A DNA stretch of 33,147 nt from Pedobacter sp. (GTDB lineage: Bacteria; Bacteroidota; Bacteroidia; Sphingobacteriales; Sphingobacteriaceae). The notes below the pieces were generated by a model, which saw only the letters and a list, made by a program, of their open reading frames with translations, searched no databases and was not told the origin of the DNA. Position 1 is the first letter of the stretch. Each line of letters opens with the position of its first letter. The stretch is from assembly GCA_031179845.1 (NCBI GenBank), contig JAPSHM010000008.1, positions 1 through 33,147 on the forward strand, given 5' to 3'. The translations under genes were made by a program, and so were the position numbers. Positions 1 to 6,097 of the stretch are shown here, piece after piece.

Positions 1-28
1 ATTAGTTCTTTAACATTTGCTTATACTC

Positions 29-138
29 TGTAGGGTGGTGAAATTGGCAGACGCACCTCCTTGTCTCGGTGGTGGAGAATATGGAAAACCCGTAAGGGCT
101 AACTACTCCTTGAAGGTTCGACTCCTTCCCCTACAGCA
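29..138 (+). tRNA. Class II (long variable arm) tRNA with anticodon GTC (Asp), first copy
   Basis: The cloverleaf can be drawn by eye: acceptor TGTAGGG (29-35) with CCCTACA (129-135), D stem GTG (38-40) with CGC (52-54), anticodon stem 56-60/68-72 with one T-T mismatch, anticodon loop TTGTCTC (61-67), and T arm GAAGG-TTCGACT-CCTTC (112-128). The anticodon at 63-65 is GTC, which reads Asp codons. The D arm resembles tRNA-Leu. The variable arm is about 38 nt, closed by GGAG (74-77)/CTCC (106-109), with a small hairpin CCC-GTAA-GGG (89-98) at its tip. The discriminator is G136, followed by CA only, so CCA is incomplete. Ordinary tRNA-Asp is class I with a short variable loop, so this is anomalous. 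An automated caller might label it Leu, Asp or undetermined. Structure is confident; charging identity is inference. Confidence 0.75.
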
Positions 139-205
139 ATTGAGCAGTAAGATAAATCAACCTAAACCAATCTTACTGCTTGATCAAATTAGTACTTTAA
201 ATGAA

Positions 206-350
206 TGTTGGGTGGTGAAATTGGCAGACACGCCTTCTTGTCTCGGTGGTGGGGATAAATGGACAAACGCAGTTTATGGGTTGACCACAAATTAATTTTT
301 GAACTGTAGCTAACTACCCCTTGGAGGTTCGACTCCTTCCCCAACAGCCA
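206..350 (+). tRNA. Class II tRNA with anticodon GTC (Asp), second copy, extra-long variable arm
   Basis: This is a paralogue of the tRNA 70 bases upstream. Acceptor TGTTGGG (206-212) pairs with CCCAACA (340-346), D stem GTG (215-217) with CAC (229-231), anticodon loop TTGTCTC is 238-244 (anticodon GTC 240-242), and the T arm is GGAGG-TTCGACT-CCTTC (323-339). Discriminator G347 is followed by an encoded CCA (348-350). The variable region is about 73 nt, closed by GGGG (251-254)/CCCC (317-320), with an inner hairpin CAGTTT (270-275)/GAACTG (301-306). Relative to copy 1 the acceptor pair 4-69 changes from A-T to T-A and a variable-stem pair from A-T to G-C. These compensatory changes argue that both RNAs are under structural constraint and are not decayed pseudogenes. 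Confidence 0.75.
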
Positions 351-382
351 GTTTTTTTATGAATAATAAGTTAGTTAAAAAC

Positions 383-414
383 GAGTAATCTTGGATGAGA
401 TTACTCTTTTTTTT
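383..414 (+). terminator. Rho-independent terminator of the tRNA pair
   Basis: A perfect 9-bp stem, GAGTAATCT (383-391) and AGATTACTC (398-406), with loop TGGATG is followed by eight T (407-414). It lies 33 bases after the second tRNA and should end that transcript. The TTG in the stem/loop (391-393) and the sequence just after the T tract could also serve as promoter boxes for the next gene. Confidence 0.9.
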
Positions 415-421
415 ATATTGG
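391..421 (+). promoter_or_regulatory. Possible promoter of the Dabb gene embedded in the preceding terminator
   Basis: TTG at 391-393 and TATATTGG at 414-421 are 20 bases apart. This approximates the Bacteroidota pattern (-33 TTTG/TTG, 17-23 bases, -7 TAnnTTTG) with one deviation in the -7 box. The start codon at 426 lies only four bases after the box, so the mRNA would have almost no leader. This is inference from motif spacing. Confidence 0.35.
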
Positions 422-425
422 CTAA

Positions 426-749
426 ATGAATATGAAAACTTTCCCCATAGTGCACCATGTGTTCTTCTGGCTTAAAAACCCTGGATCCGAAGTTGAACGT
501 GATCAGCTGATCGCTGGCATCAAAAAATTAAAAGGTATCGAAACGGTTAACAATCTTCATGTAGGAATTGCTGCAAAAACAGAGAAACGTGACGTTATCG
601 ACAACAGTTGGAGCGTTTCTGAGCTAATGTACTTCAAAGACCTTAAAGCTCAGGCGATCTACCAGTCGCACCCGCTACACCTTGAATTTATTGAAAATTG
701 TGGACACTTATGGAGCAAAGTGCTGGTATATGATATCGAAGAAGTGTAG
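426..749 (+). CDS. Dabb (stress-responsive alpha/beta barrel) domain protein
   Basis: This 107-residue protein looks like a single Dabb ferredoxin-like domain. The opening PIVHHVFFWLKNP is the family's first strand with its His residues, followed by helix EVERDQLIAGIKKLKGIETV, a central strand NLHVGI, and an ending YQSHPLHLEFIE that matches the usual YxxHPxHxxF region. Its length suits one domain, and such proteins usually dimerise. Dabb proteins are small cytosolic proteins, some induced by stress and some acting as cyclases or monooxygenase-like enzymes; the substrate here cannot be read from sequence. ATG 426 starts MNMKT; ATG 432 is an alternative two codons in. It sits alone between two terminators, so it is probably monocistronic. 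Confidence 0.85.
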   Translation: MNMKTFPIVHHVFFWLKNPGSEVERDQLIAGIKKLKGIETVNNLHVGIAAKTEKRDVIDNSWSVSELMYFKDLKAQAIYQSHPLHLEFIENCGHLWSKVLVYDIEEV

Positions 750-773
750 TAGTGTAAAGATTAGATAGGATAC

Positions 774-807
774 AAAACAGGCCCGGCAATTTTGCCGGGC
801 CTGTTTT
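774..807. terminator. Strong bidirectional terminator hairpin
   Basis: A perfect 16-bp inverted repeat (774-789 with 792-807) has a GC-rich core GCCCGGC and A/T flanks AAAA...TTTT. The T tract works on the plus strand for the Dabb gene and the complementary one on the minus strand for the receptor remnant, whose stop is at 851. Confidence 0.9.
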
Positions 808-850
808 CATTGATAACCTTGTTGTTTTTAACTAGGGCTGTCTAATGGGA

Positions 851-1224
851 TTAAAAGGCATATCTAATGCCAATTTGACCTTGATACGGTGAACCTGTTG
901 GAATGGCAACACCGGCATTATTCACGTTGTAAACGAATTGATTGCTTGTCTTGTCAAATGAATTTACACTATAAAGCCCCTGATTTCCCAACGACTCATT
1001 AACACCCCAATTTTTGTTGATCAGGTCGGCTACATTGAATAGATCGCCTGAAACTTCCAGGCTGTGACCTTTATAAAATTTAAACTTCTTACCCCCGGAA
1101 TTGGCTTTTTCTGTTCATCTGTTATCGTTCCTGTAATCGAAGTCCGCGTTGTTTGGGCGCTGAGTTCAAAATTGGCAAAAAGACCAATTAGAATGAGTAC
1201 TGCTGCCGATCGTAAGTTTTTCAT
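851..1224 (-). pseudogene. Remnant of a TonB-dependent outer-membrane receptor (ends kept, middle deleted)
   Basis: The minus strand starts at ATG 1224 with a signal peptide (MKNLRSAAVLILIGLFANFELSAQ) and the first strand of a carboxypeptidase-regulatory-like domain (SITGTITDEQKKPIPG), typical of Bacteroidota TonB-dependent receptors. Near 1090 the reading jumps. In another frame the DNA continues with KGHSLEVSGDLFNVADLINK, then NWGVNESLGN, and ends SPYQGQIGIRYAF followed by TAA at 851-853. The end, including the terminal Phe of outer-membrane barrels, is a receptor C-terminus. A full receptor is about 900-1100 residues, so nearly all the plug and barrel is missing and the two ends are out of frame. 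In the first frame translation stops at 1030. This cannot encode a working receptor, though the signal peptide could still be expressed. Confidence 0.85.
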
Positions 1225-1400
1225 TATAGATTAGTTAAATAGAATTATCGCCGAAAGTAGGCTTGGTGTATTATTGTAATGATAATGCTGTATTAAGAAA
1301 TGAAGCCAGAAAAAATAAACGAAAGGCAGGGTGCAAACTTTATAACGATTCTAAAAAAGATATAACGTTTGGGTTTTATGCTTATAAGAAAGTAAATAAC

Positions 1401-1408
1401 TAAGTTTG
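1401..1408 (+). promoter_or_regulatory. -7 box TAAGTTTG upstream of the membrane protein gene
   Basis: An exact match to TAnnTTTG lies 14 bases before the start codon at 1423. I see no good TTTG at the usual 17-23 base spacing, so the promoter call rests on one box. Confidence 0.45.
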
Positions 1409-1422
1409 AAAGAAAAATTTCT

Positions 1423-1851
1423 ATGTATCAGATTTTAAGAAGTGCACATTCAGGCTGGCGTTACCTGGTTTTAATTTTATTGGTAGTGGCAATTGTTCAA
1501 GCTCTTGTCGGCTGGCTGGGTAAAAAGCCTTATACAGAAGCAAACAGAAAGATTAACCTATTCACCTTAATATTTGTACACACGCAGATCCTGATTGGTT
1601 TAGTTCTTTATTTCATGAGTCCGCTTGTAGAAGCCGGTGAGAGGTATTGGAAGATGGAACACATTGGTATGATGATCTTTTCCGCGGTTTTAGTAACAGT
1701 AGGTAATGCAAGGTCGAAAAAAGGTGACGACCCGGCGGCAAAACATAGAGCGGTAGCACTGTACTTTGGACTCGCATTGATTATAATCGTTGCTGCAATC
1801 ATACGGATGACAAACGTTGATCCAACACGTTCCTTCTTTGGTGTTTCATAA
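1423..1851 (+). CDS. Small four-helix inner-membrane protein, cytochrome b-like, function unknown
   Basis: This 142-residue protein has four predicted membrane helices: about 13-31 (YLVLILLVVAIVQALVGWL), 45-65 (LFTLIFVHTQILIGLVLYFM), 79-95 (EHIGMMIFSAVLVTVGNA) and 111-130 (ALYFGLALIIIVAAIIRM). Histidines lie at the start of helix 1 (residue 9, AHSGWR), inside helix 2 (HTQ), at the start of helix 3 (EHIG) and before helix 4 (KHRA), a layout that could hold haem as in small cytochrome b-type proteins. The architecture matches a conserved, poorly characterised Bacteroidota family as I recall it. Haem binding is inference. It has its own -7 box and no obvious terminator before the trp leader. Confidence 0.75.
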   Translation: MYQILRSAHSGWRYLVLILLVVAIVQALVGWLGKKPYTEANRKINLFTLIFVHTQILIGLVLYFMSPLVEAGERYWKMEHIGMMIFSAVLVTVGNARSKKGDDPAAKHRAVALYFGLALIIIVAAIIRMTNVDPTRSFFGVS

Positions 1852-1866
1852 AAATTACAAATATAA

Positions 1867-1897
1867 TTTGGCTTTGTAAGATTTATTTATATTTTTG
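1867..1897 (+). promoter_or_regulatory. Promoter of the trp leader and operon
   Basis: TTTG (1867-1870) and TATTTTTG (1890-1897) are separated by 19 bases, a full match to the Bacteroidota -33/-7 consensus. The transcription start should lie near 1901-1904, almost exactly at the leader-peptide ATG at 1904. Confidence 0.7.
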
Positions 1898-1903
1898 TGA
1901 CAT

Positions 1904-1981
1904 ATGATTAACAATATACATACATGGCAATGGCGTAGTTCTTTTCAAGAGAGTCTAGTCGTAGCTTTGTGTACCTTATAG
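1904..1981 (+). CDS. trpL: trp operon leader peptide with Trp-Gln-Trp
   Basis: A 25-codon open frame starts at ATG 1904 and ends at TAG 1979-1981. It reads MINNIHTWQWRSSF then QESLVVALCTL. Two Trp codons (1925-1927 and 1931-1933) are separated by one Gln codon. Clustered Trp codons in a short frame between a promoter and a terminator just ahead of trpE are the hallmark of ribosome-mediated trp attenuation. The predicted transcription start leaves almost no space for a ribosome-binding site, so translation may be leaderless. The peptide itself needs no function: stalling at the Trp codons is the signal. The frame is seen directly; its role is inferred from context. Confidence 0.75.
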   Translation: MINNIHTWQWRSSFQESLVVALCTL

Positions 1982-2023
1982 TTTATCAACCTAAACCAAA
2001 CCACATTGAAACCCGACGTAGAC
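1953..2023 (+). promoter_or_regulatory. Candidate antiterminator pairing of the trp leader
   Basis: GTCTAGTCG (1953-1961), inside the leader peptide frame, can pair with CGACGTAGAC (2014-2023) with one bulged G at 2018, giving nine pairs. That would occupy the 5' half of the terminator stem. A ribosome stalled at 1925-1933 would leave 1953-1961 free and allow this pairing; one running to the stop codon would cover it. A weaker upstream hairpin (TTCTT 1939-1943 with AAGAG 1947-1951) could act as the competing or pausing stem. The pairing was found by eye and no folding energies were computed. Confidence 0.5.
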
Positions 2024-2040
2024 CACACGTCGGGTTTTTT
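2009..2040 (+). terminator. trp attenuator terminator
   Basis: An 11-bp stem, AAACCCGACGT (2009-2019) with ACGTCGGGTTT (2027-2037), loop AGACCAC, runs into a T tract (2035-2040). It lies after the leader peptide stop and 38 bases before trpE, so as a simple terminator it would block the operon. This fits conditional termination. Confidence 0.85.
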
Positions 2041-2078
2041 ATTGAGTTTAATTTTACGACTACGAATAAAGATTATTT

Positions 2079-3485
2079 ATGAAGACTAATTATATCATCA
2101 ACACCACTTATAAGAAAAGACTGGCAGATACGACTACACCGGTAAGCATTTATCTGCGATTGAGGGACGTGTTCCCAAACACGATACTGCTCGAAAGCTC
2201 GGACTACCATAGCCGCTCAAATGCTGTGAGTTATGTTTGCGCCGAGCCGGTAGCAGGCATTATTTTACAGGATGGTAAATTGTCGACCTACTTTCCCGAT
2301 GGATTTAAAGAGGAAAAAGCGGATTTTATACTTGCAGAAGAAATCGATACCTTCAAAGCATCGTTCTCACCACCAGTGCTGGAAGATACCAGGTACATTT
2401 CTAGTGGTCTTTTTGGTTATTTTACATGGAATGCAGTTCAGTATTTTGAAGATATTAAATTTAGCGCGACCACACCCAAGGATCAGGAAGTTCCAATAAT
2501 GCAATATCATATCTATAGATATATCATTGCAATTGACCATTTTAAGAATGAAATTACCCTCTTTAAAAACACGTTCAATAACGACTATGACGAGGATCTT
2601 GAAAAAATGGAATATATTATTCAAAACAAGAATTTTCCAGAGTACAATTTCAAGGTAGATGGGGAGGAGCAATCCAATCTTAGTAATGAAGGCTTTATCG
2701 ATATAGTAGAGAAGATGAAGAAGCATATCTTACGTGGAGATGTCTTCCAAATCGTGCCTTCCAGGGCCTATAACCAAGGCTTTTTAGGAGATGAATTTAA
2801 TGTTTACCGTTGTTTGAGGTCTATCAATCCATCGCCATATCTTTTTTACTTTGATTACGGCAGCTTTAAGCTTTTTGGCTCTTCGCCTGAGGCACAAATC
2901 ACGATTAAAGATAATATCGCAAATATTTTCCCTATTGCGGGCACTTTCAAGCGCACTGGTAACGACATGGAAGACGCGGAGTTGGCCAGGAAGCTGGAGC
3001 AGGATCCGAAGGAAAGTGCAGAGCATGTGATGTTAGTTGACCTGGCCAGGAATGACCTGAGTAGGCATTGTAGTGGTGTGGAAGTGAAGTCATTTAAGGA
3101 GGTCCAATACTATTCACATTTGATTCATCTGGTATCAAAGGTGAGCGGGAACCTTCAACCTGATGTGTCGGCATTTAAGGTTGTCGCCGATACGTATCCG
3201 GCAGGCACATTGAGTGGCGCACCGAAATACAGGGCCATGCAATTGATTGACGAGTACGAAGGACTGGGGCGTAACTTTTATGCCGGGGCAATCGGCTATA
3301 TGGGTTTCAACGACCAGTTTAATCATGCCATTATGATCAGAACTTTTATGAGTAAAAATAACCAGTTGCATTATCGCGCAGGGGCGGGTATCGTTGCCGA
3401 TTCTATAGCGATCAATGAACTGAATGAAGTAAATAATAAGATTGCTGCTTTACGCAAGGCAATACAAATGGCTGCAGATATTTAA
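2079..3485 (+). CDS. trpE: Anthranilate synthase component I
   Basis: Converts chorismate to anthranilate, using ammonia delivered by TrpG, in the first committed step of Trp synthesis. The 468 residues show the N-terminal regulatory part with the feedback-site motif LLESSDYHSRSN (about 38-49) and the chorismate-binding domain: GDVFQIVPSR (about 227-236), SPYLFYFDYGSFKLFGSSPE, IAGTFKRTG, ESAEHVMLVDLARNDLSR, TYPAGTLSGAPKYRAMQLID and RNFYAGAIGYMGF. The LLES motif suggests Trp feedback inhibition in addition to attenuation of the leader. The sequence fits TrpE better than PabB because a dedicated trpG and trpC follow at once and a Trp leader precedes. Length is normal for the family. The start ATG at 2079 lies 38 bases after the attenuator. 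Confidence 0.96.
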   Translation: MKTNYIINTTYKKRLADTTTPVSIYLRLRDVFPNTILLESSDYHSRSNAVSYVCAEPVAGIILQDGKLSTYFPDGFKEEKADFILAEEIDTFKASFSPPVLEDTRYISSGLFGYFTWNAVQYFEDIKFSATTPKDQEVPIMQYHIYRYIIAIDHFKNEITLFKNTFNNDYDEDLEKMEYIIQNKNFPEYNFKVDGEEQSNLSNEGFIDIVEKMKKHILRGDVFQIVPSRAYNQGFLGDEFNVYRCLRSINPSPYLFYFDYGSFKLFGSSPEAQITIKDNIANIFPIAGTFKRTGNDMEDAELARKLEQDPKESAEHVMLVDLARNDLSRHCSGVEVKSFKEVQYYSHLIHLVSKVSGNLQPDVSAFKVVADTYPAGTLSGAPKYRAMQLIDEYEGLGRNFYAGAIGYMGFNDQFNHAIMIRTFMSKNNQLHYRAGAGIVADSIAINELNEVNNKIAALRKAIQMAADI

Positions 3486-3489
3486 GAAG

Positions 3490-4074
3490 ATGAATAAGAG
3501 CATACAAAAAAAGATATTGGTTATCGATAATTACGATTCATTCACTTACAATTTAGTGCATTTAGTAAATGAACTGGACCGGGATGTTGAAGTTTGGAGA
3601 AATGACAAGTTTGAGCTGGCGGATGTAGATCAGTTTGACAAGATTATTCTATCGCCCGGGCCAGGCATTCCTGAAGAAGCCGGCTTGTTGCTTAACGTGA
3701 TTAGAACTTATGCCGCTTCAAAAAGCATCTTTGGCGTCTGCTTAGGTCAGCAAGCAATTGCGCAAGCTTTTGGCGGGACCTTGTTGAATTTAGGCAGACC
3801 AATGCACGGGATCGCTACACCGATCTCTGTCTTAGACAAAAATGAATTACTTTTCAAAGATTGTCCTGATATCATAAACGTTGGCCGTTATCACTCCTGG
3901 GTGGTTAACAACGAAGGGTTGCCAGACTGCCTTGCCGTAACTGCAACGGATGTTGATGCGGAAATAATGGCATTGAGACATAAGGAACTGGATGTTCGTG
4001 GAGTTCAGTTTCACCCTGAAAGTGTCCTTACAGAATATGGAAAACAAATGATGCGTAACTGGTTAGAGAACTAA
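3490..4074 (+). CDS. trpG: Anthranilate synthase glutamine amidotransferase component
   Basis: Class I glutamine amidotransferase subunit that supplies ammonia to TrpE. The 194 residues starting at ATG 3490 open with KKILVIDNYDSFTYNLVHLV, the family's typical first strand, which argues for this start over the upstream frame start at 3442 inside trpE. The oxyanion motif ILSPGPGIPEEAG is at about 53-65, the nucleophile Cys84 lies in FGVCLGQQAIAQAFGG, and the catalytic pair is His175 and Glu177 in GVQFHPESVLTEYG. It begins four bases after the trpE stop and ends one base before trpC, so the three genes are one transcript. It could also serve PabB, as some TrpG proteins do; nothing here tests that. 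Confidence 0.95.
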   Translation: MNKSIQKKILVIDNYDSFTYNLVHLVNELDRDVEVWRNDKFELADVDQFDKIILSPGPGIPEEAGLLLNVIRTYAASKSIFGVCLGQQAIAQAFGGTLLNLGRPMHGIATPISVLDKNELLFKDCPDIINVGRYHSWVVNNEGLPDCLAVTATDVDAEIMALRHKELDVRGVQFHPESVLTEYGKQMMRNWLEN

Positions 4075-4075
4075 T

Positions 4076-4867
4076 ATGACTATTTTAGATAAAATCGTAC
4101 TGCGCAAAAAAGAAGAAGTAGCATTCTCAAAACTGGCAGTTCCTGTTAAGCAATTGGAGGCAGGTTTACATTTCAATCGCAACCCCCATGTGTTTAAAGA
4201 CTTCCTGCTCGATAAAAGTCGGACAGGCATCATTGCCGAGTTTAAACGGCGATCACCTTCCAAAGGCGTCATAAACGATAAGGCAACTGTTGAAGATGTG
4301 ACGCAAGGCTATACTGCGGCAGGAGCCTCAGCGCTTTCAGTGTTAACAGATGTGGATTTCTTTGGAGGTCATACAGGTGACCTGCTTCTGGCAAGGGCAG
4401 TGAACGAGATCCCTGTATTACGGAAAGACTTTATGATCGATGAATACCAGGTTCTGGAGGCGAAAGCCTTGGGTGCTGACATCATTTTATTAATTGCTGC
4501 TATTTTGACACCTCAAGAAATCAAAACGCTCTCTTCTTTAGCAAAAAGCCTGGGCTTAAATGTGCTTCTGGAAGTCCATAATCAAGTAGAGTTGCAAAGA
4601 AGCATTTGTAAAGATTTAGATGCAATCGGCGTAAACAACCGCAATTTGGCTGATTTTTCAGTGAATATTCAAACGTCCTTTGATCTTGTGAAAGAGATTC
4701 CGGATGAATTTCTAAAGATATCAGAAAGTGCCATAAGTGCAGTGGATACCATAACTGAGTTGAGGGCAGCGGGGTTCAACGGCTTTTTAATTGGCGAAAA
4801 TTTCATGAAAACCGCTAATCCTGGTTTGGCAATGCAGGCCTTTACCCGACAGTTGAACTCGGTATAA
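4076..4867 (+). CDS. trpC: Indole-3-glycerol-phosphate synthase
   Basis: Closes the indole ring from CdRP in Trp synthesis. This is a complete 263-residue TIM barrel: Glu55 and Lys57 in IIAEFKRRSPSKG, VLTDVDFFGG (about 89-98), catalytic Lys117 in VLRKDFMIDEYQV, Glu166 in LLEVHN, Asn187 in IGVNNRNL, the Ser218 region SESAIS and the phosphate-binding GFLIGENFM. It is not fused to TrpF. It starts one base after the trpG stop. The usual Bacteroidota order places trpD between trpG and trpC and trpF, trpB and trpA after; none of these is here, and hflX follows with its own promoter. Confidence 0.95.
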   Translation: MTILDKIVLRKKEEVAFSKLAVPVKQLEAGLHFNRNPHVFKDFLLDKSRTGIIAEFKRRSPSKGVINDKATVEDVTQGYTAAGASALSVLTDVDFFGGHTGDLLLARAVNEIPVLRKDFMIDEYQVLEAKALGADIILLIAAILTPQEIKTLSSLAKSLGLNVLLEVHNQVELQRSICKDLDAIGVNNRNLADFSVNIQTSFDLVKEIPDEFLKISESAISAVDTITELRAAGFNGFLIGENFMKTANPGLAMQAFTRQLNSV

Positions 4868-4881
4868 CTTTTGTATCTTTG
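4853..4881 (+). promoter_or_regulatory. hflX promoter
   Basis: TTG (4853-4855) and TATCTTTG (4874-4881) are separated by 18 bases, matching the Bacteroidota consensus. The -33 box lies inside the last codons of trpC. The start codon at 4890 is eight bases past the box, so the leader would be only a few bases long. Confidence 0.6.
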
Positions 4882-4889
4882 TATTTTAC

Positions 4890-6080
4890 ATGGGAAAACA
4901 GAAAAACTACGATACAGCACTTAAACAGGAACGGGCAGTACTTGTTGGCGTGATCCGGCCTGGTGAAAAACCTGAGGAAACCAGGGAATTTCTGGATGAG
5001 TTATCTTTTTTGGTGGATACAGCGGGCGGGATTGTTGACCGTGAGTTTACCCAAAAAATGCTTAAGCCAGATCGCTCAACTTTTGTGGGTACAGGAAAGC
5101 TGGAAGAGATACAGGCTTATGTCAAGTCGGAAGAGATCGATATGGTCGTTTTTGATGATGAGCTTTCGCCATCACAGCTAAAGAATATTGAAAGAGAACT
5201 GCAGGTAAAAGTCCTCGATCGAAGTAACCTGATCTTAGATATTTTCGCCGGCAGGGCACAAACAGCACAAGCGAAAACACAGGTGGAACTGGCGCAGCTA
5301 CAATATTTATTGCCCCGATTAACCCGTTTATGGACCCACTTGGAACGTCAGAAAGGTGGTATTGGTATGCGTGGCCCAGGTGAGACACAGATTGAAAGCG
5401 ATAGAAGGATGATCCTTGAAAAAATAGCTTTGCTAAAGGGCCGCTTGAAATTGATCGATAAACAGAATGAAACGCAACGCAAGAACCGTGGTCAATTGAT
5501 CCGGGTTGCATTGGTTGGCTATACCAACGTTGGTAAATCGACCATCATGAACATGATTTCAAAATCAGATGTATTTGCGGAAAACAAGCTTTTTGCTACA
5601 TTGGATACGACGGTGCGCAAAGTGGTTATTGAAAATCTTCCCTTTCTTTTGTCTGATACAGTTGGATTTATTAGAAAATTGCCGCATCACCTAGTAGAGT
5701 GTTTCAAATCGACCCTTGATGAAGTCCGTGAGGCCGATGTACTCATCCATGTTGTCGATGTTTCGCATCCCAATTTTGAGGATCAGATCAATGTGGTAAA
5801 CGAGACGCTGAAGGATCTTGGCGCAAGGGATAAAGAAACGATCATGGTGTTCAATAAAATCGACGCCTACGTAAGCCCGGAGCCTGATCATGAGCAAGAG
5901 GAAAAGCTTGTGCTTACGCTTGAAGATTTCAAAAAAAGCTGGATGGGTTCAGAAAATGCACCAGCAATTTTTATATCAGCGTTGCACAAAGAGAATTTAG
6001 AAGAATTTAAACAGCTATTATACGATAAGGTTATCGCTTTACACACAGAGCGGTATCCCTATGATAAGTTGTTATATTAA
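4890..6080 (+). CDS. hflX: Ribosome-associated GTPase HflX
   Basis: GTPase that binds the 50S subunit and in other bacteria splits stalled or stress-inactivated 70S ribosomes. In this 396-residue protein the N-terminal nucleotide-binding domain includes the hallmark RGPGETQIESDRR region, followed by a helical linker (EKIALLKGRLKLIDKQ). The GTPase domain has G1 GYTNVGKST (about 209-217), G2 around TLDTTVRKV, G3 DTVGFIRKLPHHL, G4 NKID and G5 SAL. Length is normal. It is followed 17 bases later by rbfA, so two ribosome-related genes share a transcript, consistent with a role in ribosome assembly or rescue. Confidence 0.95.
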   Translation: MGKQKNYDTALKQERAVLVGVIRPGEKPEETREFLDELSFLVDTAGGIVDREFTQKMLKPDRSTFVGTGKLEEIQAYVKSEEIDMVVFDDELSPSQLKNIERELQVKVLDRSNLILDIFAGRAQTAQAKTQVELAQLQYLLPRLTRLWTHLERQKGGIGMRGPGETQIESDRRMILEKIALLKGRLKLIDKQNETQRKNRGQLIRVALVGYTNVGKSTIMNMISKSDVFAENKLFATLDTTVRKVVIENLPFLLSDTVGFIRKLPHHLVECFKSTLDEVREADVLIHVVDVSHPNFEDQINVVNETLKDLGARDKETIMVFNKIDAYVSPEPDHEQEEKLVLTLEDFKKSWMGSENAPAIFISALHKENLEEFKQLLYDKVIALHTERYPYDKLLY

Positions 6081-6097
6081 TTGAAGAAAGGAAGAAT

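Noticed and set aside
17-295. A 92-codon open frame across both tRNAs
   Set aside because: It runs through two clear tRNA cloverleaves and repeats the same peptide (VVKLAD...CLGGG) because the tRNAs are duplicated. It is an artefact.
29-350. Reading the tRNA pair as ordinary tRNA-Leu
   Set aside because: The D arm fits, but the loop TTGTCTC does not give any Leu anticodon and the discriminator is G, not A.
2055-2065. Pairing of TACGACT after the attenuator with AGTCGTA in the leader peptide region
   Set aside because: It lies beyond the terminator, so it cannot decide termination; its seven pairs may be chance.
3442-3489. Upstream start for trpG
   Set aside because: It would overlap trpE by 44 bases and add residues that relatives lack. 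The motif KKILVIDNYDSF fits a start at 3490.
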